Source: Topomyia yanbarensis
Lineage: Eukaryota; Arthropoda; Insecta; Diptera; Culicidae
DNA length: 64,000 nt
Assembly: GCF_030247195.1 (NCBI RefSeq)
Contig: NC_080672.1
Span: forward strand, 347,012,413-347,076,412
Reading direction: 5' to 3'
The translations under genes and the position numbers were made by a program. How positions within the stretch are numbered: the first letter of the stretch is position 1; each line of letters starts with the position of its first letter. Shown here piece by piece: positions 22,471 through 34,993 of this stretch. The notes under the pieces were generated by a model that worked only from the letters and a program-made list of their open reading frames with translations, did not search any database and was not told the DNA's origin.

Positions 22471-22970
22471 AGAATAAACAACAAACAAGACTTCAAAATT
22501 TCTACAAAAATAACGAAAAATATTGCAAACTTTTTCCGCTTGTTTTCTCAATTTCATAGGAACAGAGGGAACGGAAATCTTGCCATTAGAGTGGCTCGAA
22601 TATGACATTTTTCAGCACAGCACTTTTTGAGTTCCTTTTGTGGTCCCAAATGCATGAGCAAAGTTTGGGGGCGGACGGTTGCTTCCCGGGTTTGCGCATT
22701 GGGTTCAAGTTTGTATGGGATTTTATATGGGGCAATCAATTATTTTGCATTTACGTTAATAAAGATCGCTTTTTCACTCAATATGAAAAACCAGCTTTAT
22801 AAAACTATATAAAACCTTGGTTAACAACTTTGTCAAAGACGGTAGCTAGCTACGAGTTTTCAAAAAAATAATTATAACGATTTTAAAACTTATGGTACAA
22901 TCCAAATGCAGAAATTGATTACTTTGTCCAACACTGCACCACCGACATCGACATTGAAAACTTAAATATA

Positions 22971-24877
22971 CCCGATCAGAAATTCACATCAAAATTATAT
23001 CAAAATTTAATATTATATCACGGCAAAATATATATCTCAGTTTGATATAAAATATAGCTGGATAGTTGTTAAAATATCAAGTTTTTATACCAAGAAAATG
23101 TATCGGTTATATCATATTATATCTCAATCTATTTTAGTATAAAGTATATTGGTTATATCTTGGTTTGATAAAATAATTATATCACACAGGCGGATATTTA
23201 AGATATTTTATATCTAAATGAGTTAATATATCTGAAAATATCAGAATTATATCACAAATTCATTTTTTAAAATTATTTTTAATTAATAAATCAAATATTT
23301 TCTTGTGAAATATAATTTATTATTCTCATTAGTATTAGTCGCAAAACATAAAAAATGAGATAATGATAGCACTGTATTTCTTCAGCTAAATTTGACTTTT
23401 TACTAAATTTCTTCAGCTAAATTTGACTTTTTACAGATTTGAAATATGTAACAATAAGCAAGAGTTCTGACAAAAATATGTTTTCATTTATAATGTAAAG
23501 CAGCAGCACTGCAATGCAAACTTTAAACTCGGTTTTCTCGAAATCAGTATATTGTCACTTAGTCCGGTCTGACTTAACACCGACCAAGTGTCTCCGTAAC
23601 ATGTGCATTTACTTTCCCTGTGTTTCTGATTTCATTATTTTTTATTACCATCGAATCTACTTGTTAGAACTCGCAGTTAGTTCAGCATATAATTTTAAAA
23701 TTTGTTCATTTGTTTTTCTCTGAAGGGCTTCCCGTTTTTCACATCACATCCTTTATAGTTTTAAAATGCCTGTTTCTATTCTTTCGTATGTTCTTCTCTC
23801 TTTCAATCTTCTTTAATGGTTTACCTGCACTTGATATAGGTTTTGCTTCCATTCCTCTTCAAGGCTGACCGAGTGTTGCTCTTTCGGCTTGTCATATGCC
23901 GAAACCCATCTAATCAAATCTTTAAAACTACTTGCTGCTTCGTAGCACTCCAGCGAAACATTTTCTCTGTTGTGATCTGTAATCAGCGAGTAACTTTACA
24001 AAATTTACATTTTCATATGTATTTACATTCAAACATATTACAAGACAAGACCACTAGTAATGCGATTTGGAGCCAGTTCTTCGGAGGATCCATCACTTGT
24101 GGCATTGTTATAGCTCTGCCAAACTGTCTTGGAAAGATAATATTTTATTGTACATACTATGTTGAAAAGACACGATATGGTTGATATAAATATGATATAT
24201 TATTTGACATCATTATTGACGAATCAAAACATGATATAATTTTAATTTAATCTTAATTCGTTCCAAACGACATTCCACGCGAAGTGATCAAAAAAAGATG
24301 CAAACTTGAAATTGACCTTCACGGATTTGAACAAAATTTAGAGGAATTGTTCATCTAGGGTCAATATATACAAACTCAAATTTTTGTGTCAATTGAACCA
24401 CCCCTCGGGTCATGGGAGCACCCCCCGTTTTAGAAAATTGCCAAAACCCTTGATTTTCTTTTGATCATATCTCCGGTTCTATTTACTCTAGAATCAAACC
24501 ACAAGATGGCTTTTGAAGAAAATTGTTCAAGGAGTCTATAAAAAATATTATTTTTTGCCGACAGTGTTGCCAACTATGCAAATTTTTCAGTTAAATATTA
24601 AAAGTTAATTTTTCTCTCAATACGCATATCTTAATTTTGAAAATTTTAATGCCATCGCGTTCCTCAGACATTTTTACATAAAAAACACTTATCGTCCCAA
24701 TATAATATGAGCGCATCCTGAGATATACCGTTTTGAAGGGGAAAACTCCGCATCCTGAGATATACCGTTTTGAAGGGAAAACTAAAACTATATATATTAA
24801 AATTATATGGTTATTTGATATAAATATCAAATCGAGAAATAATTTTGATATATTCTTGATATGGTTTTCTGACCGGG
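22971..24877. mobile_element. 1.9-kb non-autonomous TIR element rich in ATATC motifs, TATA duplication
   Basis: Termini CCCGATCAGAAATTCACATC and the inverse of CCCGGTCAGAAAACCATATC, flanked by TATA at 22967-22970 and 24878-24881. The subterminal regions are full of TTATATCA/TTGATATAA repeats on both sides. No transposase frame is recognisable; internal open frames lack domains. The superfamily is uncertain, since the duplication could be read as TA or TATA. Confidence 0.7.
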
Positions 24878-24884
24878 TATAGCC

Positions 24885-25115
24885 AATAAAGCAGGCCGCC
24901 TTTTTAAAGCTGTAGCAAAGATCGTAGAGTAGACTAGATAAATTATCATTGAGAAGATAACCCTATGCCGTACCATGAAAATTGAAGTCTCCTTGATGCC
25001 GGGAGGAGTTCCGTAATATCACAAAGTTGTCGGTTCCGAACCTAGGTCTATCCAATCCTGCACTAAGTTGAATCTCTGGCTAAACTTTCACATGGTATTT
25101 AGTGTTCCTGGAAGC
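24885..25115 (-). pseudogene. Jockey-type endonuclease fragment, second copy
   Basis: Aligns with 13105-13290 (shared ACCCTATGCCGTACCATGAAAATTGAAGTC-like segment and TTCCGTAATATCACAAAG.TGTCGG). This is part of the endonuclease region around the GDFNF motif. It begins within a few bases of the right end of the 1.9-kb TIR element, so that element may have inserted at or near this LINE. Confidence 0.5.
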
Positions 25116-25849
25116 GTTTGAAACTCTTTGTTTCTTCTGAATTGACCAGGTGCTGTTTGCTTCGGATTTGTGGCAGAGCTTTTTCTTGCTGGTATATTTA
25201 ACGGCCTTTCAAAAGAGAAAAAAATATTGTTACGAAGACTCATTTGGTTGTAATTAATGCAATACTGCATGCATGACGCCCGACACACACAACCGATCAT
25301 GCAGATGATCCTTGTCGAAGAATACGCAAAGCAGTCTCCCCAAAAGATCACCTGACACTAGTTTGAAAGTCCGATGCAATTGTCACTCAAAATTATCGCT
25401 CACAGGGTCATTGAAACAGACACTCCCGCCCTTCAGTAGATTCAGGTGCCAAGTTCGAATCGACAACTAAACTATCGATCTCAAATTTGTGAGCGGGCAT
25501 GTAAACGCGTCGTTTATGAAAGTCTTGTCGCCAGTAACGTCATATGTTTGCTTAAGACAAAATATCACAATCCTTATCTTAGGCTATCTAGGCGAACTTT
25601 CGGAATATCTGGCACAGCTGAATATTTCTGCGTCCTGCGGAATATTAGAATATTTCGCGTACTATCTTTGGTCTGAAAGAAGATCGGATACAGTCGAACC
25701 CAGTTCAATATGTTTGATTTTTAATGGGAGCTCGGATCTTTGGCGACGAATCTTGTTCGATTTCCATTTTAGGATTATTTGGGTCAATTGAGGTGTACAC
25801 TTAATATACGGTAGAGTGCCAATATTTATGGTCTTCCTGAAATTTCAAA

Positions 25850-26475
25850 TCGAACGCACCTCAAAAGTATTGGTAGCTCGAAAAAAGTCCCCATGCAAAA
25901 TTGGAGCACAATCCAAAAACAATGTCATGAAGCGTCGAGATCTGGTGAATTTTCAAAAATATCATTGTGGTGCAAGGAATATTTTTCAATTAAGATGGGA
26001 CTTGAGTTGGGAAATGCAGTTTTTTGTATGCCACATGTTTTAGAAATCAACGAATTGTCGAAATCTGGTGCCAATTCCAAAAAAAAAAAACATTTTTTTT
26101 ATTTTTATTTAAAAATTTCAGTTTAAAAATTAAAAGTACTAGAGAGGCAACTTTTTTATGAGAAGATACAAGATCCGTTGTTTCATGCAGTTCTAGGACA
26201 TTTGGCATAGAAAAAAAATTAAAAGCAACTTTTTCAACCCCCAGTATCAACTTAAATCCAGAATTTTCCAAGTTTATGAAGCTATCTTAAAACAAATTCA
26301 GGGTAGCAGTAGATCTTGACATTTCATGACATCCTAAACCATTCAGCATAACAAGTTCGAATTTAATTTTTGAATATTTCCCTGGTGAAAATTTTTGCAC
26401 TTTGGCCGTTTTGCACAACCCCTTAATCGCGCCCGATTGAGCTAAACCTTTTTTTGTTGAGGTGCGTCCGGTTAT
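25850..26475. mobile_element. MITE with CG(A/G)ACGCACCTCAA ends (approximate limits)
   Basis: Left end CGAACGCACCTCAAAAGTATTGGTAGCTCG, right end the inverse of CGGACGCACCTCAACAAAAAAAGGTTTAGCTC. No coding capacity and no target duplication resolved. The limits are estimates. Confidence 0.45.
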
Positions 26476-26639
26476 TAAGTTCGATGATCACCTGTTTTCC
26501 ATATATACAACAGATGCTCTCTCCGTCGCCTTAAAACACCTATCGTCAACTGATTTCCGAAATATACCGTAAAATATTTGTGGATGGAATTTACATGTAA
26601 TGAACGACAGTCAAACATGAATTAAGTAGGGAGTAGGAG

Positions 26640-29200
26640 GGCTATTTCCATGTACACAAATTATTATTTGAGGGTCGAACTGAAAAAGAAAGCCAAAGTA
26701 AACATCAAAGGGACGCAAAACTGAGATTTCGCCAAGGGCGCCAGGAGACCACGCTACGGCTCTGCCCACTGCCCGGTTCCCTGGCGCCCCGACGACCAGA
26801 ACTCGGTGCTACGTCGCGAACTACTCAACTGATCCCGGCGGTCGAGCTAATCTACTCTAGCGGAGGGTTCACCAGCGGAGGAACGACGCTACTTTATTGT
26901 TCCCTTCGCCACTTTCTCTGCAGCTCGGAGAGTATACTCATACTCGTAACTAGTAGATAGACAGCATCCTAGATATGCTCGTCGTGGCACATCTCTTCGT
27001 TGATATTGTCAACTAACACACCAGGTATACTCCTTCAAACTTATTCGAACCTAGGGCATTCGATGATCATGTGTTCCGGTGTCTCTTGCTGGCTCACATA
27101 CCAGGGATGCCACATTGAAATCTGTGTTTCAGCCAAAAAAATCTTTTTACCATCTGTGATGACTAAAACAGGAAAAAAATCTGTAAAAATCTGCGATAAA
27201 GTTCCAAAAAATCTGTGAAAAATCACAATATTTCCAAAAATCTGTGAAATTTTTTTCAAAATGCCAAAAATCTGTCATCTGTAAAAAAGAATCTGTGATC
27301 AAAAATTGTGAAAAAAATCTGTGACATTACAGAAAAATCTGTGAATATGGTAACACTGTCACATACTTCTGGCAAAGGGGTGACGAAGCATGTCCAAACC
27401 GATGCAGGTACTTCCGGAAGCATCCGTGCCCGTATAAAACTGCATCAAATGGAAGTTCACCTCTCCATGCTTCCTATGTACCCAAGCAGACACATTTGGG
27501 GTGAGTCGGTGGGTCCGCCTTTTTCTCCGCGTTGTCCCACTCTTGCTGCCACTTAGCCAACGAGTCCGCGCTGACCAGTTGCCTGGATTACGTGCATTTC
27601 TCCGCTGGTAGCATTCCATGTCCTCAGCCAGAGCGATGCAAATGAGAAGCATCCCGGCAACGATGTATCCGCCTCCGACTATATCGTTCTGTACGCACTC
27701 GCGACACAAACAGTCATTAGGCGAAACGTGTTTGTCAACTTCGTCCAGTTCCGCTTTGAGTTCAGTGCAGCAGCCCAGGCTGATACGCCATAACTCAGTA
27801 TTGAGGATGAGACTCCCGCCAGGAGACATCTCGTGCTTCATCTTGCTCCTCCGATGCTCGGCATGATTCTTGCCAATACGTGAGTTGTTCTAGCAGCCTT
27901 CTCGCCTACATAGCCGACATGGATGTGGTAATTTAACCGATCGTCGACCATCACACCCAGGTGCTTCAGCGCACGCATCAATGGGATGGATTGTCCCCCG
28001 ACGCTGATCACGTCGCGCTGGATTTTTTAAGGTTTTTTGCCCAGCACTACCTCCGTCTTGTGGTGAGCCAGCTGCAACTTGTCATCCAGTTTTCCACGAT
28101 TCCTATCGTCTCTCCCGTCAACATTTCCACCTCCTCAAGGGTCTCGCCGGTTATCGTCAGGACAACATCATCTGCAAAGCCGACGATCTCAAATCTCCTG
28201 GCCAGTTCTAGTGTTAACTCTCCGTTGTACATTGTAATCCAGAGTCTAATCGACCTCTGCCCCTTGTTCGTCTCGTAGACCAGTACTAGGTTCTGAAAGT
28301 GAGTTTTCCGAACCTTGCAGCGCTACGGCGATCACCCCCCAGCTGGCACTCTTGAACGCGTTTATTGAGGATGACCATGTCCAAAAGTTTACCTATAGGA
28401 TCAGGCAGGCATAGATCTCCCGGCGGCTTCCCTGGTTTCGGAAGCAGTACCAGCTTCTGGATATTCCATCTATTCGGGAAGTAGCCATCATCCAGGCATT
28501 TCTATAGGACAGATTTGAACATGTCCGGAAAGACCAGGATCGCGGTTTTCAGTGCCACGTTGTGGATACCGTCCGGACCGAGAACTTTCTACGCATTCAG
28601 CCCTTTTGCCACAATAAGGAGCTCGTTATTGGAGACTATATTGTCACCAGCATTTCCACCGTCTGCATCGACGTACGGTGTAGGTTGTCATGCGGTTGGG
28701 TTGTGCTTCGGAAAAAGACCACCCACGATCATTTTCAGTTTGTCAGCGCACATTTCGACTGGCTTCATTGGACCCTTGATCCTTGATAGCGACACGGTAT
28801 GCTTTACCCCAGGGGTTAGCGTCTACTTCTCTGCACAGCTTCTTGTAGTAATTCGACTTGCTTAGCACTTTTTCGCATTTAAAAGCGGCCCTGGCCGCCC
28901 GGAATGTTACGTTACACTCTTCTCTGACTGCCTCAGATCTTGCTCTCTGAACGCGTCTTCTGGCTTTTAGGAAGGCAGCCCGGATGATGCTGAGCCTTTC
29001 GTTCCACCAAAACGCCGCAGTTCCTCGGCTCCATTTTCCTAGACAACTCACACGCCGTCGCTAATGCTCCGACACCTCATCGGCATTCGAAATTGGAGTG
29101 AGGTTGTCAGCACGAAGTGCTTTCACGAAAAGGTCTTTATCGAAGTCCTTTATTTTCCACTTCCGTTCGCTGTGTGTGTTAACCATCCTATCTCCCACTA
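26640..29200 (-). pseudogene. Dead R1-type LINE ORF2 fragment with 3' region
   Basis: From high to low coordinates the minus strand gives the post-endonuclease linker (FWWNERLSIIRAAFLKARRR, ANPWGKAYRVAI, 28.8-29.0 kb) and RT pieces including EIVGFADDVVL (28.18 kb). Then come the C-terminal region (WVHRKHGEVNFHLMQF, 27.45 kb) and a Cys/His segment (ETPEHMIIECPRF, 27.06 kb). The order and motifs match the intact R1-type ORF2 at 48233-51208, but with many frameshifts and stops. It is 5' truncated and split by a hAT-type MITE at 27102-27358. Confidence 0.8.
27102..27358. mobile_element. hAT-type MITE made of AAAAATCTGTGA repeats, duplication TCACATAC
   Basis: A 257-bp unit with termini CAGGGATGCCACATT and the inverse of CAGTGTTACCATATT. 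It has perfect 8-bp duplications TCACATAC at 27094-27101 and 27359-27366. The interior is almost entirely degenerate copies of a short AAAAATCTGTGA motif, about nine of them. Confidence 0.85.
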
Positions 29201-29770
29201 TCCTGTAAAAACAGAAAAAAAAATATGTTTGCATGTGTTTAAACACATTAATGCAAATAACTTGGTTCACGGAATTAGGTAGGTGTTAGCTCAATTGACT
29301 TTCCGATGACCTATTTCGTATATAGCGCCAGACATGTTCCGAGGTCATCGTTCCATCAACCACCGTAATGTACCAATTGGATTTTAAGATTGTTGTATAA
29401 CTTTCGATTCCCTACCGGAAGAAATCGACACGTATTTAGTCTATTACTTTGATTTGTATACATAAATTTACTCATGTATATTAGAAATCATACCAGTTTT
29501 TCAGTTTTATACCTTCTTTCCGATCTTCTATTTATTTTTCATTCAACTCGTATCAACATTTTCTGTATTTCCTGTTTATTGCAAAAAAAGAAAAGAGAAA
29601 AGACGAAAGGGCAAAATAAAGAACTGCTTGACATCGTATCTCACTCAGCGCTGTCGTTCCTCTGAGCCTGATATCAGCCAATTGGACTTGTATATTGTAA
29701 TTCCATTGGAGATCTCCTAGGAGCAATCCACGGTGAGTGAAGTACGAGGCTTGGTCATCCTTACTCGACA

Positions 29771-30011
29771 AACATGTCAAATGGTTCTAAGTGCAAATGA
29801 GAGCCTCTCTTTGTTTACTTTCTCTTTCGATTGTTACGGCGTCATCTTAACATTTTTCAATATTGTTTCAGGATATATCGAAAAAATCTGATTTCGACTA
29901 GCTTATTCTGCTAAGAGTTGAGTAACAAACGTATAAACTGCCGAGTTATGAGCGAAAGAGAAAGTAAACAAAGCGAAACTGTCATTTGCACTTAGGACCA
30001 TTTGACATGTT
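29771..30011. mobile_element. MITE with long inverted repeats (AACATGTCAAATGG ends)
   Basis: The 241-bp unit starts AACATGTCAAATGGTTCTAA and ends with its inverse. The arms extend about 60 bp (CTTTGTTTACTTTCTCTTTCG against CGAAAGAGAAAGTAAACAAAG). No coding capacity, target duplication unclear. Confidence 0.65.
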
Positions 30012-32420
30012 TGGCTAGCTTAACTGCCCTCAGGAAAAGCGTCTGTTGATCGATTTTATCGCCTATGTTGAGAAATCTAAGAATGTCGTGGCTTTCTCTC
30101 CCCTCTTCTATACTACCTGCTTATTCAATTTAAAATTTTAATATGTTACAACTAAATCGCAGAGAATAGACATCTAGGTTCGTACAAGCAAGTTCAAAAT
30201 ACTTGTTTTGCCATTTGAGCTAATATCCGCTAGAACACTACGGCCACCATACTGGTATATCCCAATATAATTATGACGGTCACTTAGACATCAATTGTGT
30301 GGTCCACTGTCAATTCAGTAAAACTCACGCACTAAACGCATTAACGACAGAACCACCTCTGGTGGTAACATCACAATTACCTTTGATGTGCCGTAAATTT
30401 TTAACTCAACTTTTACGTTTGAGATGGACGTCTGTTCTCTGTGTCTAAATTGATGTTGCTTCTCAGTTTTGCACGACCCAGAGGGAACTTGGCTTTAATC
30501 CCACTGCTCTGTCATCAATGTTACGTGATATTTGTAATGGAATATTGTTTGGCCATTCATAAACCATGTCTCGCATAAATGGAAAAATATTCCACTTGCC
30601 TTCCAAGCTTATTGCAAATTACTATTGATCTTATTATCCCCGCTGAACTAGTACATCTCAACTTCATTTTTAGTTTTTATCTGGGTAATTCCGAGGCCCC
30701 TGGTCCAGTGTGTCCATGCGTAAAGTACTGCCGCTATATTTTGTTACGAACTAGTAATAAAATAGATGCTGCAGCAAAAATTGCTACTCGCGATTATTTT
30801 GAATTGGCAAATTTTGTAAACAATGTTTTGAGAATAAATGTTTCATGTGTGTTCGTACGTGGTGAGATGGTTCGCTTAGTAGCATTGAAAAAATAAATCG
30901 TAACGTTACTTTAAAAGTAGTAAGTCGATAAAAAACACTGATATACTTTCCTTTAAATATCATTAAATTATAACTCCACAGATTTAAAGAATTTGATAAA
31001 TACTAAACCATAAAAATCTTGTTAAAAATTGAGTCATCCTAGAAAGTGACGAACGGAGAATCCGTGTTAAAATTGGCAGCATTCACCCTACTTGGCAAAG
31101 TTCTACAAATAATAATGTATTCTCTCAGTGCTGGGCTCACACTTCAAGATAATAATACCAATGTCACACGTCAGCAATCAGTCAACCCAACAAGTATCTT
31201 CACGACACAAGATACACCGTGGTGGGGACGTCCGTACCGAATTTCTTTGCTACGCCTCCTATGTCTGATATTCCTTCATACGACATGTTCATAAGATGCA
31301 TGAAATGCGACCACGCCGATAAACTGTAGGCAACCGACGACAGAAGACGACACTCTCAAGGCTACTGGTGTGCAAGCATGTGCGCGGTTGATAAATAAAC
31401 ACGATCCTGGCCAACACGTAAACAGTCTAGCCGAGAATGAAGACGTAGCAGGAGCAACGAACTAATGGTATTCCATAAGACAGCGATATTATTCAATTGG
31501 CAGAAGCGATTACCATGAATGGGATGCTGTTCGGAAACATTCCGGGCGGGATTTTGTAGTTCAGAATACTTACTTAGCCTTAAGCCAGCTGTTGCATGTT
31601 GCCGCCATGGCTTAGTTCATTATTGGTTTCAGGTGTATAATAACAGAATGCTGTTCATTGTAGGACAAACCAGGTAAGGCAATTATAACCGCCTCAGTTG
31701 AAAAGAAACAGTTCCCGACTGCAGGGTGTTACCGTCGCTAATCGCCGCAGAAAAACGAACACAATCGCTTCAAGTCCCCAAGCGAGGCCGCAAGTTTGTT
31801 CTTCCTATAGGAAGAGACTGCCAGTCAAGGCCAAGAATGAGGCACAAAGCAAAATTTCCAAATGTCACTTGCTCCACTAGTTTTCCTCTCGATCTGGCGA
31901 ATCTGTTACCGCTGTTACCGCCGTGTGCTTAGCAAACCCCAGAACAGTGCTGATAAAGTTCAAAACTCAACCATTCCCGGAACGGCTTCTATACCTGAAA
32001 CTTTGGAATTCTTTACCACATCCATTCCTGTCCCACGGGAATGCAGGACTAGGAACCTTTTCAATGTACTGAAACCGGTGCGTCCGGACTCAAACAGGCG
32101 AGCCGAAAAATAATCTTGCTAGATTCGAGAGCACCATTTGTTGCATTCGAATAAAACGGCCGATGGTTGCGGGTAATCAAATTTAAATTGTTTTTCATGA
32201 GGGAACGAGAGCTTTCCATGTTTTCAATTACAGCATTGCATTTACATACGCACAGATACGTATTAATATACCCTATATCAAATGATCGGCTTGATTGATG
32301 ACTCAAATACGGTTCCATTTACTGATGGATAGGTAGTTGACAGTAATGGAACAAAACCGATGACAGGGTCCGTAGGTTTCATGCTTGTCGAAGCAACTAT
32401 CATGCGACCGGTTCGAGCTG
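30012..32420. other. Intergenic DNA, unidentified
   Basis: No recognisable repeat ends or domains. At 31690-32110 two overlapping plus-strand frames are somewhat GC-rich and basic (RRRKTNTIASSPQARPQ), and could be an old coding remnant. I cannot name it. Confidence 0.3.
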
Positions 32421-33426
32421 CCCAGCAAACCAGCAATCGTATATAAAAGTTTACAATAAATTACAAATAATGACAGACTAAATCAAAATTACAAATAGTG
32501 CAAGCAAAAATTATGTTTTGTTGTAAAAAGTCCACATAAAATGCAAATCTGTGATCGAAATACAATGTTGACTTGAAGTTATTTATTAGTCAACTACAAC
32601 TTAAAACAAAATTGTATATACGGAATAATAAAGACAATTTTGAAGCATTGTATATAAATTAATTTGCAATTGGATTAAACTCCAAAATCGTTCAAAAAAT
32701 AGTCACCTCCTTATAGCACTTCGCAAATTCTCTGCCAGACTAGTTCAATATTTGAGTAATAAAAAATGGCTTGAGTACAGAATGTAGGTTGTGATTTGGC
32801 AGGTATAGAAGGTATCATTGGAGTGCCATATTTAAATTGCATTATGGTATTTTTAGATCGTAATCACAAAGCGATAAAAATGATCAAATATAATCGTTGC
32901 TTGACAGTGTATAAATAGATGAGTACATAGCGGCTATGCTGGGAATACGAAGATCTCAGGTTCGAAACTGGAAGTAAATCGTATCAGGTAATTTTAATAA
33001 TTGATGTTCCAGTAACTCCAACCTTACCCATGAAAAACATATCTACTAGTGTGGGCATAACTGTGTCTTATGAAGGAATTATGGAAATTCCATCCTGATT
33101 TTTTTATTTTCATAATATTATTTTTAAAAAAATACTTCTTGTTACCACATTGGGGACCTTAAGCTGCATAAACCTTCATGTGTGATTGTAAAATTGATCA
33201 CATATAAACTCAAAATGATAAGCTAGATGATTGTACAATGCTTCTTATGAGATCAAAATTCGTCGTAAATCACATAGTTCTACTATACCGATTTGTTGTA
33301 CGTATATGGCCTCCACTTTTGTTCACATAGAAGAGATCTGCGCATTTTATACAATCAATTCATATCGTTGAAGAGTGCAGTTAATCAAATTGCAACTTAT
33401 TAAAGTGAATCAAAATGTTGGCTGGG
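32421..33426. mobile_element. Possible 1-kb TIR element (CCCAGC ends)
   Basis: Left end CCCAGCAAACCAGC, right end the inverse of CCCAGCCAACATTTTG. Inverted similarity is weak but continues inward (AATAAATTACAA against AATAAGTTGCAA). No clear target duplication. A B-box-like GGTTCGAAACT at about 32961 hints at an old tRNA-derived piece inside. Confidence 0.35.
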
Positions 33427-33628
33427 TGGATTCATGGTAAATTGATGGTAATTGGGCTGATGAGCGGAATGAATTAAATACGAAAAGCTTGTTGATTATA
33501 GGGTTTAGGCTTTTTGGGCGTTCCGTGTTATTGTGTGACGCTGAAAGAGTAACTCACATTAGGGGAAATGTTTTTTACCATTTTTGTTAACCATTTTGTT
33601 AACGACCTATTGAGTCAATTTGTCAACA

Positions 33629-34113
33629 GTTTTTACGGCATTTAATTAGCAAGGGACTGGAAGGTGAAGTATATTTTTCAATATTTAGAGCCATAGTACT
33701 CAAGGGAGAGCAAGGTGTTGAAGGGAGAAAGTTTAGAAAAGCGTGGAAGGATCACATATGCAAGCTTAGAGCTCACCAATGAGTTTCAACGTTGCAAATG
33801 CTTAGTGTGGAAGTTTACCGTGACTTAACTTTTTGTCGGTTCCGACAGCATGAAGTAACAAGTTACTTTACGCTTGTCCGGACATGCCGTAGACTCAGGT
33901 GATTCGCATTTCTAATGCCAAAAGACCCTGACTCCTACGGTAGCAGACAAAGGGTTAAGTCGCCGGTGAGCTCTAAGCTTGCATATATGATCCTTCCACG
34001 CTTTTCTAAACTTTCTCCCTTCAACACCTTGCTCTCCCTTGAGTACTATGGCTCTAAATATTGAAAAATATACTTCACCTTCCAGTCCCTTGCTAATTTA
34101 ATGCCGTAAAAAC
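33629..34113. mobile_element. Hairpin element family H, complete copy 2
   Basis: A 485-bp unit beginning GTTTTTACGGCATTTAATTAGC and ending with its inverse. The arms extend about 150 bp (AAGGGACTGGAAGGTGAAG, GAAAGTTTAGAAAAGCGTGG), with a central loop holding GTCGGTTCCGACAG. It has no coding capacity. Copies also lie at 16615 and 58918. Confidence 0.8.
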
Positions 34114-34988
34114 TTAGGGGAAATGGTCCTAAAATATACACTTTAAGGGTCTGCTTTACAAGATTGATAAAAATAGAATTTATTTTATTGTTTAAACCGA
34201 TAGACATCAGGGCCGGCGGAATCGGGAATCGATAGCGAAGTTAAGCTTATAACCCTTTTTCGCTAAAAATTCCAGAGAACGGATACTCCAAAAATTTTGC
34301 TGTATTTTCTTTGTAAGCGACTTGGTTCTCAGAATATCCCAGCGAACTACCCATGAACCAGGATTATCGAACTCTGCTCTCATCAAAATATTTACTCTTC
34401 AAACATTCCTTGGGATTCCACGGAATATAAAGGAATACCTTATTCTAGTGAAGGCTATATAGTTCAACAATAAAACGGAAGTCCCCTGCTTTCTCACTTA
34501 TCTTCTCCAATTTCTATTTCAACCAGGTACAGCTTTGTTTGTTATCCGGAGAGAAACAATAACAATACCATACCAAGTCCAACTCACTGAAACTGGGGAT
34601 GAATGAGTTAAGGCCCAGACACAATCAATGCGGTGCGGTACGGCAACTTTTTTAAAGCGTTTCGATTGCATGCGTGTACCCACAATGACTGCGATGCGGC
34701 TCGTTGCAGCAGCTGCAGCGTTTAAAATTTCTCAAAAAGAATGCGGCAAGTTACTGCGGCAAGCATGTTCGGCAGATGTTCGTGGTTAGGATTTACTTAT
34801 CGAATTACTTGGCATTCAAGGTGATAACACAATATTTTTAAAGATCATTCTGTTGCAATTAATGAAGGCTACTATTTATCGTAAATTTTTTTGAAGGGCA
34901 TTGGAAATGTCTAAAAAAAATCACTTATTTTGAATTCAATTCGATGATATACATATTTTTGTACTTCGAATCATTGCAACTTATGTAG
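34114..34988. repeat. Left part of a local repeat cluster entered by the LTR element
   Basis: Contains GCAATTAATGAAGGCTACTATTTATCGTAAA and ATGCGGCAAG motifs that recur right of the LTR element (41476-42720). The sequence from 34612 (GGCCCAGACACAATCAATGC) looks like a TIR end, but no partner was found. Confidence 0.45.
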
Positions 34989-34993
34989 GCTTC

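Noticed and set aside
22565..22800. MITE end (GAGTGGCTCGAA ... TGTATGGGATTTTATATGG)
   Set aside because: It resembles sequence seen in other repeats, but no inverted partner or duplication could be located nearby.
31690..32110. Host coding exon or LINE ORF1 fragment
   Set aside because: Two overlapping frames with no recognisable motif and no splice support.
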